From positions 1 to 39,695 of the forward strand of contig NW_013653562.1 of assembly GCF_000499385.1 (NCBI RefSeq): a DNA stretch of 39,695 nucleotides, in the 5' to 3' direction. This document shows, in pieces, positions 22,178-32,293 of the stretch (within the stretch, counting starts at the first letter, position 1; the number at the start of each line of letters is the position of its first letter). The DNA comes from Eimeria necatrix. Its lineage: Eukaryota > Apicomplexa > Conoidasida > Eucoccidiorida > Eimeriidae. The translations under genes were made by a program, and so were the position numbers. A model generated the notes under the pieces. It had not been told where the DNA came from. It did not search any database and saw nothing but the letters and a program-made list of their open reading frames with translations.

Positions 22178-22600
22178 ATGGAATTTCAACCTAAATATAT
22201 ACTTTTATTTAGGCCGTGTTTACTTCTTTTCCTAAGCGTTATGCCTGCCTTGAGTGCAAGTGTTGGAGAGCATGTCGTACTCATGCGGGGAGTAGGCCGA
22301 CGCCCGCCGTATCATGAGTCAAACGCAATTGATTCAGTTCTCAACAGTAGTTTGACTATGCCCAGTTCTGCATTACATAGAAGCAGCAGAAGCCGGTGGC
22401 TGGGACCTCCCAGCCACCGGGACTCATCATTTTGCCTCTGTGGCATTATTGCTGCTGCTCTAGCCGCAGCGTTCATCGTATTGATATGTTTTTATAAGAC
22501 CAAAGCAGCATCAACGGGATCAGCACTGCCAAGAAATCTAGATGGCAGAAAGGACACTGAGAAGCTGCCTAGATGCCCTGTAGGCCGATCTGCTTGTTGA
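22178..22600 (+). CDS. Small secreted type I membrane protein, unknown family
   Basis: The product has 140 residues. I chose the ATG at 22178 because of its strong context (gaaaaaatgga, the A-rich form favoured in Toxoplasma) and because a signal peptide starts there. Residues 1-27 form a leader with a leucine-rich core, with likely cleavage after A27 or S28. Residues 28-84 are a short serine/arginine-rich lumenal part with one N-glycosylation sequon at N56. Residues 85-106 are a single membrane span, followed by a 34-residue basic tail. The layout fits small secretory-organelle proteins of coccidia, but no family was recognised. The frame is also open upstream to the acceptor at 22120. A perfect 28-base hairpin lies inside the coding sequence (residues 72-81). 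Confidence 0.55.
   Translation: MEFQPKYILLFRPCLLLFLSVMPALSASVGEHVVLMRGVGRRPPYHESNAIDSVLNSSLTMPSSALHRSSRSRWLGPPSHRDSSFCLCGIIAAALAAAFIVLICFYKTKAASTGSALPRNLDGRKDTEKLPRCPVGRSAC
22393..22420. repeat. Perfect hairpin inside a coding frame
   Basis: Two 13-base arms (ccggtggctggga and its complement) flank a 2-base spacer. In the frame of the membrane protein it encodes residues 72-81 (SRWLGPPSHR), just before the membrane span. Confidence 0.95.
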
Positions 22601-23023
22601 GCATTTGCAGAGTTACCAAAGAACTAATTGTCATAACTGGAGTTGCGTCTGGCTCCAGTAAACACAGTGATGTATACATTTTGCTGACACTAGGGTTGTG
22701 AGTGCAAGGGAAGTTCGACTTGCATAACGCCCTCTCCACCGGGCTGATTTTTGGCGAAACCCAACCAGATTTGCGGAAACAAATCAGATTCCAGGCGAAA
22801 AAGCCGGACAGAAGATGGCCACTGGGTTCGCTAATCACTGAGTACTTTGTCCGTGGACAGATTTGATGCAGCCGGAGTTGGTCACGTGGTTTATAAAGTG
22901 TAGAGAGTCAACCCGAATGCCGTTGTGAACGCAGTGAAAGGTCCAATAGGGCCACCAACCACCAGTATTATTGGCAGTGCACTACACTAAGAAGGAATTG
23001 TATGCCAGTGAGGCCGTCTTTAC
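22601..23023. other. 3' flank and spacer between convergent candidates
   Basis: A - strand frame (22569-22838, 89 codons) overlaps the end of the membrane-protein CDS. It looks protein-like but has no splice or start support. No polyadenylation signal could be assigned. Confidence 0.3.
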
Positions 23024-23293
23024 CAGGCTAGGGCTCAGTCTTTTTCTGGTGTGGCCGAAGAGCTCCTGAGATGTTGGCAGAGGAGTTTCACCACGTGTGA
23101 GGGGAAAGCAACTGAGTTGACGTTGCATGAATGAATCCGTGACTCGGAAATCAGGTGGTTTCAGGGCTTGGTTCCTTTGAACGTAGTGGCGTGGCGTTGA
23201 GCCCCGTCTCACTATGTTAGCACAGAGCTCCTTCAGGAAGCATGACAACTTGCTCTTCCGTGTGCGGTAGTAGGCAATAAGGACCTTCCGCAT
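23024..23293 (-). CDS. Candidate exon with a good donor, unknown protein
   Basis: The frame starts with ATG at 23293, is basic (RKVLIAYYRTRKSKL at its N-terminus), and is open for 103 codons to 22982. A good donor, cctg followed by gtaaag (GT at 23023-23022), would end it after 90 codons in phase 0. An in-frame TGA lies two codons before the ATG, so the frame cannot extend upstream. No downstream partner exon was identified. The protein family is unknown. Confidence 0.25.
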
Positions 23294-23714
23294 ACATCAT
23301 TGCCGCTCTTCTTCATGGTAGAGCACTTCCGTGAGAGGAAGCAAGGTTTTATACGCGCATGTGAGCTTCCCGAAAAGCGCCTGCTGTGCTGGAAAAAAGC
23401 GAGACTTAGGACGATGGCAAGAATAGCATTGACTGGGCAGAGAATGAGCGAAATGCCAGTACGACGCAGCTTGATGTGGCATGCCTTGCTGGCACTCTGC
23501 TGTGGAAAGAGGAAATTCTCTGTTTTACAGTGGGTTGCAAATGGGCTGCGCTGCAGGTAAACATGTATGATTTAGGCATGCATTGTTCTCTACGACGAAT
23601 TGCCACGGCGATGTGTGGGCTGAATGAATGCCATCGTGAGGCTCTTAAGGGTGCCGAGCTTGGTGTGGCATGATCCAAGCGCGCAAAATGCATTGGGGGC
23701 AGGCCGCTCATAAT
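23294..23714. other. No confident gene
   Basis: Overlapping frames occur on both strands (+ 23300-23560, - 23406-23711), neither with splice or start evidence. A CGTCTCA (WGAGACG on the - strand) lies just outside at 23205-23211. Confidence 0.3.
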
Positions 23715-24486
23715 TTAGGGAAATTTGTAAGCAGATTTAACATGTGGTTGTGGACGAGCCAAAAACGCATCACGCGTCAACACTGCATAGTTGGTGTCTA
23801 TGGACGAACTTCGCCCAACGTTCTTGGTTTCAAGCGATGAAGCATGCCACTTGCCGAAGTGCAAGAGGGAAGTCTTGTAAGTTTGCTTTTGAAGCTGAGG
23901 GCAGGTTGTAACATGTTGACTTTGCCTTTGCAAGGAGAAAGGAGAGAGGCAAGGGAATTACGATTTCGTTCCATTGATACTGCTCCGTTTAATCATGAAT
24001 GCAGTGTGCTTACTTGTGGGTAACGCCGCACATAGATCCAATGTTGAGATATTTCAAGTGACCTCGGAGGGTTACCGCTAGCTCATTAGGTTGGAACCTT
24101 ACATCACCACAGAAGCGGCTTAGTGTCTTATAGCGAGGCATGCATGGAAGGATTGCTAACACGTTGCTTTCTAGGATGTTAAAAGTACGTGTGTTGCAGC
24201 CTGTGCGTTTGGAGAAGAAGTGCCATTTTAACAACAGCCTACTGTGTAACGCTTGACATAGGGATCCAAGTCGTTAGCAGTCGATTCCGAGGCATCCATG
24301 CCAACAATTGCGACCCGCGTTGTCATAGAAAAGCAATGAAGGCATTCGGCCCATCCATGCGCTGCAGAGCACGTTAGGGTCAGTAGAGCCTTTAAGCTGT
24401 TGAGAGAATTGTCTGGCTGCTCCAGTGACTGAACTTTGGTTGTATTTCACTTTGGGCTTTCGGCCGATGCAATATAGGCGAAGCAC
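23715..24486 (-). CDS. Spliced gene, three 3' exons, unknown protein
   Basis: The model is 24486-24315, 24200-24014 and 23925-23715 (stop TAA). It gives 189 residues and is 5' partial. The last intron (24013-23926, 88 bases) is well supported: a GTAAGC donor whose TAA would otherwise be the stop, a long C/T tract before the acceptor, and phase 2 on both sides. The first exon follows a good acceptor (ccttcaatgtttcag). The intron between exons one and two (24314-24201) joins in phase 1 and contains a ctaac branch-like sequence, but its donor (gtcgca) is weak. The product mixes hydrophobic and polar stretches and has no span or domain I recognise. Two WGAGACG motifs lie about 0.8 and 1.1 kb upstream of its 5' end. 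Confidence 0.45.
23926..24013 (-). other. 88-base intron
   Basis: It starts GTAAGCACAC and ends ctctcctttctccttgcaaag. Removing it joins two open frames in phase, which is the best single piece of splicing evidence in the window. Confidence 0.55.
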
Positions 24487-24513
24487 CTGAAACATTGAAG
24501 GAGCAGTGCTCAC

Positions 24514-24848
24514 AGGTGCACACTGTGGAAGGAGGCCAGCGTGCTGTCGAGGCTGTGGATGGCCTGTGCTGTCGACAGAATGGACGAGGTGGTACACTGC
24601 TTCTCCAAACTGTAGGTCGCAAGATTTAGATAGGTGTCTGTGATTTCTAGACGACAGTACAGCAAATTAAGCAAATTCGGGGACTCAGAATTAGGCTCTG
24701 TTGAAATGTTCAAGTTTGGGTCTACACCTTTTCGTGACCTTGGGTGGTTTAGTTGAGGGAACTGCGTCACAGTCTTGCACGTGCAGCAGAAATTACCGGT
24801 AAAGTTGGCCAATACGGAAATGGTTAAGGTCGAGCATGCACTTGGAAG
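24514..24848 (-). CDS. Candidate upstream exon of the - strand gene
   Basis: The frame is open for 112 codons from a TAG at 24849-24851 to a TGA that lies within a GTGAGC donor (GT at 24513-24512). The centre reads as a leucine-rich helix (NLLNLLYCRLEITDTYLNLA). The donor phase (2) does not join directly to the exon at 24486, but it would join at an acceptor near 24242, so alternative or additional splicing is possible. It could also be a separate gene. The family is unknown. Confidence 0.3.
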
Positions 24849-24881
24849 CTAAATTCAGCTAGTGAGCGGAGCTAGAGGCTT

Positions 24882-25094
24882 TCATGTAACTAGTTTGCAC
24901 CAAGGCTCTAGAAACTGTCTGAACGTGCTGGCGAACCACCGTTCCGGGGAGCAGTGATTCTCAGTGACAGGTGTGGATTCTTTTGCTTTTGTTGTTGGAC
25001 AATGGAGTAGGGCCTGTGTGTGCCCGTGGGGAATAGAGATGAACAGCATGAGAGCCTTGAGGAATGTGAAAAGTAAGCTTTTGTCGGTATCCAC
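24882..25094 (-). CDS. Candidate leader exon of the - strand gene
   Basis: This - strand frame contains a hydrophobic stretch (LLFTFLKALMLFISIP), with an ATG at 25049 inside it, followed by a polar, cysteine-containing segment. It could be a signal-peptide exon for the gene downstream, since WGAGACG motifs lie just upstream at 25259 and 25564. Splice junctions to the next frame are weak. A competing start is the ATG near 25238 (context gacaaatga) in an overlapping frame. Confidence 0.15.
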   Translation of the reverse strand: MDTDKSLLFTFLKALMLFISIPHGHTQALLHCPTTKAKESTPVTENHCSPERWFASTFRQFLEPWCKLVT

Positions 25095-25258
25095 CAGAGA
25101 GCTGGGGGTGCCTACTCAGGCTAAAGTAGCTTTTCTACGTGATGGTACAGTGCCAATAGAACGGGCTAAATGCACCACAGCTGCGAAGGAGAGGAACTAG
25201 GGTGGCGGAAACTGGTTGTGCATCGAGAGATAGCACAGTGTTCATTTGTCGCAGATTA

Positions 25259-25265
25259 TGAGACG
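25259..25265 (+). promoter_or_regulatory. WGAGACG motif (TGAGACG)
   Basis: Exact match to the heptamer described in Toxoplasma promoters, where it works in either orientation. It lies upstream of the - strand candidate gene that ends at 23715. Confidence 0.35.
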
Positions 25266-25563
25266 AGCCAGGCGGCTCAGCAACTTGTGGACCTTTTACA
25301 CTGGGAATGCTTTTGCGTTCTGAACGCGAATTTTCCACGGCAACGTTGATGAGGCAAAGTTACTTTGCTTCTACAAAATCTGCGAATGATGACAGTGAAA
25401 TGTGTCTCGGCCGCGCTAGTTATGAAGATTCATGTCTTTGCTTGGGTACCTCGACAGCGTCTAAGTGATCAGGCGTGCAAGATAAGTGTGCGGAGAAGGT
25501 GAAACTTATGCGGCACGGAGGCTACCCGGTGTGCAGAAGCGTTGAGCTGTCATCTCTAGAAAT

Positions 25564-25570
25564 TGAGACG
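25564..25570 (+). promoter_or_regulatory. WGAGACG motif (TGAGACG)
   Basis: Second match in the presumed upstream region of the - strand gene, 305 bases from the first. Confidence 0.35.
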
Positions 25571-25803
25571 CGCGCTCGGTGAGTGTGAATTTGCCGACAG
25601 ACCGTACGTCGAGATGCAAGTCTGCTTTCAGTTTTTTCGTTCGAAATATTGCTGAGGCTAAGACAACAAAGAGTTGATATCGAGAGAACCCTTGCAAATG
25701 CCTCAACCTAAAGGACAAGGCAAAAAGCGGCGACTTGGGCAAACGCAAGGTGGAGAAAAAGTTTGACAAAAGGCTACTGAGCATGGAGACGCTATGCTTC
25801 TGT

Positions 25804-25866
25804 GCCGGTGGCAGCCTCATTCTATGGCTACATTTGCAGCTAAGCATCTCCGCCGGTGGCAGCCTC
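25804..25866 (+). repeat. Two identical 15-base direct repeats
   Basis: gccggtggcagcctc occurs at 25804-25818 and 25852-25866, with 33 bases between the copies. The first eight bases after g, ccggtggc, also form the arm start of the hairpin at 22393. Confidence 0.9.
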
Positions 25867-26299
25867 TCCTTGTCGCTGGTAGGGAACCCGTGCCGCGTGG
25901 TTTAATTGGGCCGCCCTCGAGTAGTGATACATCAAAACTACCTTGGCACACTACAGTGCGGACATGAAGTAGCGACAACAGTTGCTGGTTTCATCAAATT
26001 GAAAACGGGCTGACGCGACTTCAGGCCTTAACGGACGTAGGGCCTCGCCTGTTCTCAGCTTCTTGGCACAGGCGTGGCGAAGCTCAACATCCGCGATGCA
26101 GTTCTGTTAGGCACATGCTGCAAACATGCCACTTGCTCTCAATCTGCTTACAAAGGTTGGCCGGATTCGCAGCATTGCAAGGCTCAGGATTAATGCTCAA
26201 ATTTTGCTCAGCTATTGGCGCCGAGACACGGGATCTCCAAGCATGAAGTGCTGAGCGAGGGATGCCCGAAGTGGCACGCCAACTGCATTGCTCGCTTCA
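25867..26299. other. No gene recognised
   Basis: G-rich sequence leading into the tandem repeat. No frame of note. Confidence 0.4.
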
Positions 26300-27110
26300 T
26301 TGATGGTGCAGGTGTGATGTGGGTTTTAGCAAGTACGTGTGCGTGCCGTATCACTTCATGCTAATCCTTCTGAATCTGTTACTCGGTCCTCGATATCAGT
26401 TAAGGACTGACGATTGGTCTTCGTACTAAGCTGTCTCGTGGACCCTAGATTCGGCGGCGTTTTGTGCCGCTGTGAAGCGGCGAAGAGCTACATACAAGTA
26501 AGGCGTCGCAGACAAATGGGAATCTTTGGAGGGCTAGGCAGATTGTCAGGTTGACAATATGTAATGTTTTTATCTAATGTAGTGGTTTTACGCGGTGACT
26601 GTTCACTGGGAGAATACTGTGTGTCTGCTTGCGTCAGCCTAGAGCCGCACAAGCAGCTGTCGCGCTTGCTGGCAAGGCATGCTGCTCACGTATGATGCAG
26701 AAGTGTTATAAAATGCCGGATATTTCATGCGTTTGCTCTGACGGGGCGTCGACTCAAGTGCATCAAAGGCACAAAACGGTTTGAAAACGACCTTAGTGCT
26801 TCGTTGTCTTTTCACGACTGGTAGAATCGGGAAGTGAGGGCGTGTCTAAGGAAGTGCGTGGCGATCCAGAATTCTGTTGGGCTGCCTTCGTTTATGCAGT
26901 GCGTGTGCAGGATTTGAGTAAGTACCTGGGAAGGCGCGCCAGTGCCTCAATCGGTGACCGTTTGCAGTGAAGGTGAATTCAGACGACGCGTGCAAGTGTA
27001 GTGAACTGAAGATACAAAGTGAAAACATGGCGCACAGACAGAAGACGTGGGGCGTTTGATGTGAACGACGGAAGCACCATTCGTTTTGTTTAGTTTGTGT
27101 TCTCTGTGGA
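26300..27110 (+). repeat. 0.8 kb tandem repeat, copy A
   Basis: It aligns with copy C over its whole length. In the core (26690-26890 against 28605-28805) I count roughly 25 differences in 190 positions. Anchors include tcctcgatatcagttaaggac, gcgaagagctacatacaa, ctctgacggggcgtcg and tcacgactggtagaatcggg. Reading frames are not preserved between copies, so this behaves as non-coding repeat DNA. Confidence 0.88.
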
Positions 27111-27449
27111 TCGAACGCCTATGTCCATCCTCGCTCCATGTTGCTCTGAGACGGTCACGGGATGTACAGGATACGTGATGCTCAGCGTGCTTTTGAGGTT
27201 ATTTGTGGTGAGGAAAAGGTGTGGTATGTCATGACGGTTCCCCTGAGACGTAATTCCGCACCCTTGACGCAGCTGTTTGAGACGCATGTTTCAAACATGT
27301 AGCTTGCGGTTGCTTTGTTACCGAAGGTTGACAGGCCTTTTCACGCATGACAGAATCCCGGCTGTATATTCACATGCTTGTTGACAATAAGAATAGAGAC
27401 GTAGAATATATGCGCATGAAACGCTGTATTGGGATATTCTGTGAGTGGA
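27111..27449. promoter_or_regulatory. Cluster of four WGAGACG motifs between repeat copies
   Basis: TGAGACG at 27147, 27244 and 27278, and AGAGACG at 27395, all lie on the + strand within 255 bases. One is followed directly by a 15-base hairpin (catgttt-c-aaacatg, 27285-27299). This segment has no counterpart between copies B and C. Downstream on + is an ATG at 27416 with an A/T-rich run before it and a GTGAGT donor at 27441. On - the nearest ATG-led frame starts at 27028. Either could be the target. Confidence 0.4.
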
Positions 27450-28213
27450 CCGTCAAAGGCTTTATTTAGTGTTTCAATTTTCTTTAGTCCTGTTGCGGGG
27501 CAGCGATTCAGCTAGTAAGTTCCCACAGTAGAGTACACTGCTTTTGTTCCTCTGAATCAGACAGTAGCTTATTGACATGAAAAAGGGGACTCCGACTTGT
27601 TGGCGGGCTATTACGTGACTCACTAGCTGCAGTGGTTTGTGCAGTTACCAATTGGCTAAGACACCCAGCAAGGGAGCCACACACTATCTGCCTTTAAAAG
27701 ATCGGATGCTCTGGCCCTTATTCAATGTAACCTTGTTTATTTACTGTGACTCATCGAATCTAACTAAAGTGGGACAGTCTGCTTGCGTGAACCTAGAGCG
27801 GCACATGTACCTGCTATGCTATGTTGACGAGACGTGCTGCTCACCTATGATGCAGAGGTGATGTACACTGTCAGCTGCTGCAGGGCTATGTCCTGACTGG
27901 ACGCCAAGCTAAACGTATGAAGGGTGCACAAGGCGTTAAAACGAATCTGTCTTATCTTTCCATGGCCACTACAATTTGGGAGTGAGAGTCTTTGGAAGGA
28001 AGTGCGTGGTAATGCGAAATTCCGTATGGTTGCCTTCACTTGTGCAATATCTCTGCAGTACTTGAGCAAGCACCTGAGCAAGCAGACTAGGCAGTAGTCA
28101 AACTTGGCAATCATAAAGTGCTCAGAGACAAAAGCAAACGCGCCATGTTTTTGTGCGTGAGCTGTTGTATTGTGAATATCGTGTGTGGAATGCCGAAAAG
28201 TTCATTCGATTTG
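27450..28213 (+). repeat. 0.8 kb tandem repeat, copy B
   Basis: More diverged than A and C. Anchors are tctgcttgcgtgaacc (27778), tatgatgcagaggtgat, and ggaaggaagtgcgtggtaatgc (27995). The left boundary is approximate. It directly abuts copy C, giving a period of about 765 bases. Confidence 0.75.
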
Positions 28214-29013
28214 TCCATGATGTTGCGATGCTGATGGCTTAGGAAGTACGCATGCGTGCCAGACCACGTTTTGCTCGTTTGTGAAGATGCGTTACTTTGT
28301 CCTCGACATCAATTAAGGACTAAAGGTTCATCTCCGTGCAAAGCAGCTTCGTGAAACATGAATTCAGTAACATTTTGTGCGACAGTGAAGTGGCGAAGAG
28401 CTACATACAAATACGTTGCTACATAAGCGTACGGTGTAGAACACAACTGGAGGGCTGGACAAGTTGTCGTGCCGTCAATATGTGAATTTTTCATCAGAAA
28501 GAGTTATTGAATGAATTGGAATTTGACTAGAGAGATACTATCTGCTTACGTGGGCCCAGTGCCGCACAAGCAGTTGTGCTCAAGACACGCTGCGCAGCCT
28601 TGATGCAGAAGTGATATACAATGCCGGATGGTTCATAAGTATGCTCTGACGGGGCGTCGGCCCAAGCGCATCCAAGGCATACAAAGCGTTTGAAAGCGAC
28701 CTTATAACTTTGTTGTCTTTTCACGACTGGTAGAATCGGGAAGTGAAGGCGTGTTTAAGGAAGTGCGTGGCGATGCAGAATTATGTTTGGCTGCCTTTGT
28801 GTGTGTAATTCCTATGCAGCCTTTGAGTAAGTTCCTGAGCAGGCATGCCAGTGTCTCAATCGGTGACCGTTTGCAGTGAAGATGAATCCAGACGATGCGT
28901 GCAAGTGTGGTGATTTGAAAATACAGTGTGAGAGTGCGACGTACAGAAGGAAAGCGTGAGGCGGTTAATGTGGTCATTGAGAAGCCATCTGTGTTGTTTC
29001 TGTTGTGCCCCCT
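28214..29013 (+). repeat. 0.8 kb tandem repeat, copy C
   Basis: Closest relative of copy A, about 1.9 kb downstream of it. No open frame is conserved with A: the frame that begins with ATG in A has no ATG here and stops early, and most differences within it change the amino acid. Confidence 0.88.
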
Positions 29014-29722
29014 GCAATTCGAGATTTCAGGACTAGAATGCCCGTCTCTGCTCACGCATTGGGAATATGCTGCAGCTGTGCGCTAACCAGGATTACAGCC
29101 CGCACGGAACAGAATGATGGCAGCAAATGTGCTTACTTACGTCAAGGTAGCTTGGATAGACAAATCGCCGCTGATGTTCTTCGTTAGAAGGCTTGCAGTG
29201 TGCACATGGCTTCATAGTACAAAGGTCATGAGGTTCTGTGTTTTGACTGTGGCATATTTTGGCAAACATGGTGCATAAAGTCGACTGGTGTTTTTGTTGT
29301 GCCTTCGAATTCAGGTTGCCCTCTTCATCGATAGCGAAGACCTACGTTCTGCTTCGTGGAAATGCGAGAGAGCCATTTGCCCAGCAGTTGTTGTAAAAAG
29401 GCAGTCTTCAAATCGCACATGCCCAATTTAGTCCGTATAAAAGGAGCTATGAAAAGACTTAAGTTGGTGCGTTGGTGGTTTATCTTTACCGGCCCACCGC
29501 CTTTCATGAGAGGGCTGCTGATGCGTTTCGTTAGTCTACGTGGTGACGATTGTGTCGGTATCCATCCCTACGCTTAGAATAAAAGCGATGATAAGGATGT
29601 CAATCATGGAACAGATGGCCTTGGGGGATACAGAAAAAGCTAGGGGAAGTTGGAGTAACACGTTGCAGTCTTTTCAGAGTTTTACTATAGGGCTCTTTTA
29701 AGGTTCACGCTGTGGAACTATT
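29014..29722. other. No gene recognised
   Basis: Contains a CGTCTCT (WGAGACG on the - strand) at 29043-29049. Short + frames (29005-29187, 29356-29577) have no splice support. Confidence 0.4.
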
Positions 29723-29950
29723 TAGTTGTTGCCTTTCTGCACCGTGCGACAACACGGTCACGAAGTGTTGTGCGTAGATGCCCCTCCACTACAAGAAAGT
29801 GAACGTGCTGCAGTCAAAGCAGCATGTTCACTTTACAAAAGATCAGGCTTATGCAGCAACATCGAGAGCATGCTGAGCTCCTGCGGGCAGTGGGCTGAGG
29901 AAATCCTCACGTTCCCCACAATGCCTGTGGTGTTTTATGCAACGAGATAA
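29723..29950 (+). CDS. Candidate exon, cysteine-containing, unknown protein
   Basis: A 75-codon frame is open from a TAG that could double as an acceptor (aactatttag) to a TAA. The middle is helical and charged (ESERAAVKAA), followed by cysteines spaced C-x8-C and C-x9-C. That recalls, but does not match, a twin CX9C helix pair. The acceptor has a poor pyrimidine tract and no donor is obvious. Confidence 0.2.
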
Positions 29951-32072
29951 ATATTGTTATTGACCATATTGCAGTACGTTCCTTTTATCATCACAAAAGA
30001 GTGTGGTAGCTGCGTGATGTGCTGCTCTATTTGCGTTCCAATTTGCGCGAATGGAGTGCCGGATGAAAGCTGAGTTTTCACATGTGATATGCAGAGAGAG
30101 TTGCAACTGCTGAGTTCCGGTGGCGAAATTGAAGGGGAAGAACGCTGATTTGCACGCTCTTTTTCAAGGGCTAGCGTGACGTAAAGTAGAGTGTGCCCAG
30201 CAAGTGAGCGCTCCAGTTTGTTTGCTCTTTTCCTTGAGGACGCTCCGGAGATGCATAGGTATCCAAGGTGTGTTTAACAAAACCATCCTTAAAATACGAG
30301 AGATAAGATCTGTCTGCGCTAGTTCGCGGATTTGCAAAGGGAAGTCCACAGTGAGGCTTACGGACGAACCACTTAAGCAGGTTGAATCAGTATGTGATTT
30401 TCTGATTTGTTTTGGTGTACGGGATTCGTATGTACATGGCCGGACTAGGTGATTGTGCCCGATGAACATTTTAGGGCTTGTCTGACACGAATAAATAGCT
30501 TTTATGTGTCGATATAATAGCTAGGGCTTAGTAGCAGTGGCAACTGATATATTTGGGTATGCAGTGAGAGCTTTGCATAGAGAGGCATCGGAAACGTTGC
30601 GGAAGCGCGCAGTTGATACGAATCAAATTGCTATGCTGCATCTATGAAAGTCGGCACTTCTGAATAAGTCACTGGACAAACAGGCCGAGAACATGGAGAA
30701 TGCTTCTACTTTGTCTTGTATAGTGGACGTGCTGTACAATGATTTGGTGCGGATGCACCACTAGTGAAAGTGCGCGCAAGCTTCCTTTTAGCCGCCATGA
30801 GGGACTTCATTTGCTCAATAGCTTTGGTGGTGGAAAGGAGTTTCCATAACATGCAGAGTAGACGCCAACGCGAAGTTCCCTGTCGCATGTCTGAAGTGAA
30901 AGCTAGGTGCATTTGTTGCTTGTAGCAAGTGCGCTACGGTATTTGATTTCCATGTGTTTACAAGCAACCAGAAAACTTTTTGCCAGATAATTCCTTTGAA
31001 GAACGGCGAATAAAAGACATGTGCTGGAGCAAAGTGTAGCGAGGCAGGGTTGAAAATGAATGCTGCAAGAATGAGCGAATCTCTAGGAAGTGCGTTGCAT
31101 CACTAGAGCATCTTTGATTGCTGGGGCTTTTCTTGAGGCAATTCGGTCGATTTAAAAAGTGGCTCCTCGGATATTTACGGCATATTTCTTTCATCACCAC
31201 AGGATTAGCTTTTCGAAGGCACTTTGTGCGAGTTACGGTGAGGAGACTGCCGCTCTTTTGGGTTGCTTGTAGGTGTGAACGCCGGTGAATACTGAACTGG
31301 CGTTCCCTATTTCAAGAATGTTATGTTTTGCGTTGCCTCTGAAAAATATTTCGGAAGTAATCTGCCCCACATATGCTTCGGGAATGCAGGTAAATTGTTG
31401 TGTGCAGCCTTGGATTTACTTGTGGGTCGGCAGAAGGTGGCGCCGGCGCCGGCAGATGACTGCGCGAGTGAATATGTAGTTAAGGAGATTGAACGTGCAG
31501 CGGCGCTTTGAGGCTGCTGGACAGAAACTGCCAGGCATGCCGCTGCTATTTGGCGTATTGATGGGAGCTGAAGAAGCATTTGACTGGATTTTGCCTTCTT
31601 GTAACTGAACGGGAGGCAATATATATAGGCGTTAGAGTTGAGCAGCTCTGACTCGTCTAGGCTCTGGGTGGCAAGAATCGAATGTGTATCCGTCTTGGCA
31701 CAGGGTAGCACTTCACTTATAGGCGGCCTGCGAGAAGGGCGTGCCCGGTGGTAGTAATTACAGATTATGTCCCCATGCGGCTCATGTAACTAAACCATGC
31801 GCAAAACATGAGCTCTGGTATGAAAGAGTGTTTCAAGACGAAAGAAGTGTGTGAAGTCGCCTGGTTCTTCCATCGCACTGACTCTGCGTGCATTTCAGCT
31901 GGTGAGTTATTTTAATTGTCTTCTAGCCGTTTAGTTGGCGCCTGGGACACCTTTACAGACCACAGGTTTGCGTATGATAAATGAACATGCGAGCTATCTA
32001 GAACGTGCTTTGAACGAGCACGATTAAGTTGGGCAACTGCTTTGAGCAAGACTACTGCTGGCTGTTTTCAAG
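29951..32072. other. No gene recognised; decayed repeat traces
   Basis: Around 31,070-31,150 the string ctaggaagtgcgttgc and its flanks resemble the core of repeat copies A and C, so an older copy may lie here. A donor-like gcag/gtaaat at 31388 has no convincing exon. The short CG-rich palindrome ggcgccggcgcc lies at about 31440. Confidence 0.35.
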
Positions 32073-32293
32073 GAGATGCGCAATCTTTACAGGACAATGT
32101 GGACATAGCGATAAGCGATGGCCTTCAGTCTAGTGAATTGGCCTACAGAATTTGCAGAGGGCCCATAGCACAGCGGTCAATCGCGGTTCTTTTTATCGGA
32201 AACTCAGCGGATCGCTTGAATTTGTTAAATATCAGTGCAGAAAAAGAGGGGCTGTTTGCCCCTGATGCTTGTGAACCCGATGTGCAAATGTGA
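32073..32293 (+). CDS. Candidate exon, unknown protein
   Basis: It follows an acceptor-like sequence (ctgctggctgttttcaag). The product is acidic and well balanced, with a hydrophobic stretch (RSIAVLFIGN) followed by leucine-rich and acidic residues, ending at TGA after about 73 codons. Composition is more protein-like than in neighbouring frames. No family is recognised and no partner exon was found. The start and end of the exon are uncertain. Confidence 0.25.

Noticed and set aside
26846..27028. A - strand frame of 60 codons with a signal-peptide-like start (MFSLCIFSSLHLHASS), about 120 bases from the WGAGACG cluster.
   Set aside because: It lies inside repeat copy A. In copy C the ATG is missing and an early stop appears, and about 12 of 16 codon differences change the amino acid, so there is no sign of selection on the protein.
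29723..29950. A possible twin CX9C protein.
   Set aside because: The first cysteine pair is spaced eight, not nine, residues apart, and the helix order is not typical.
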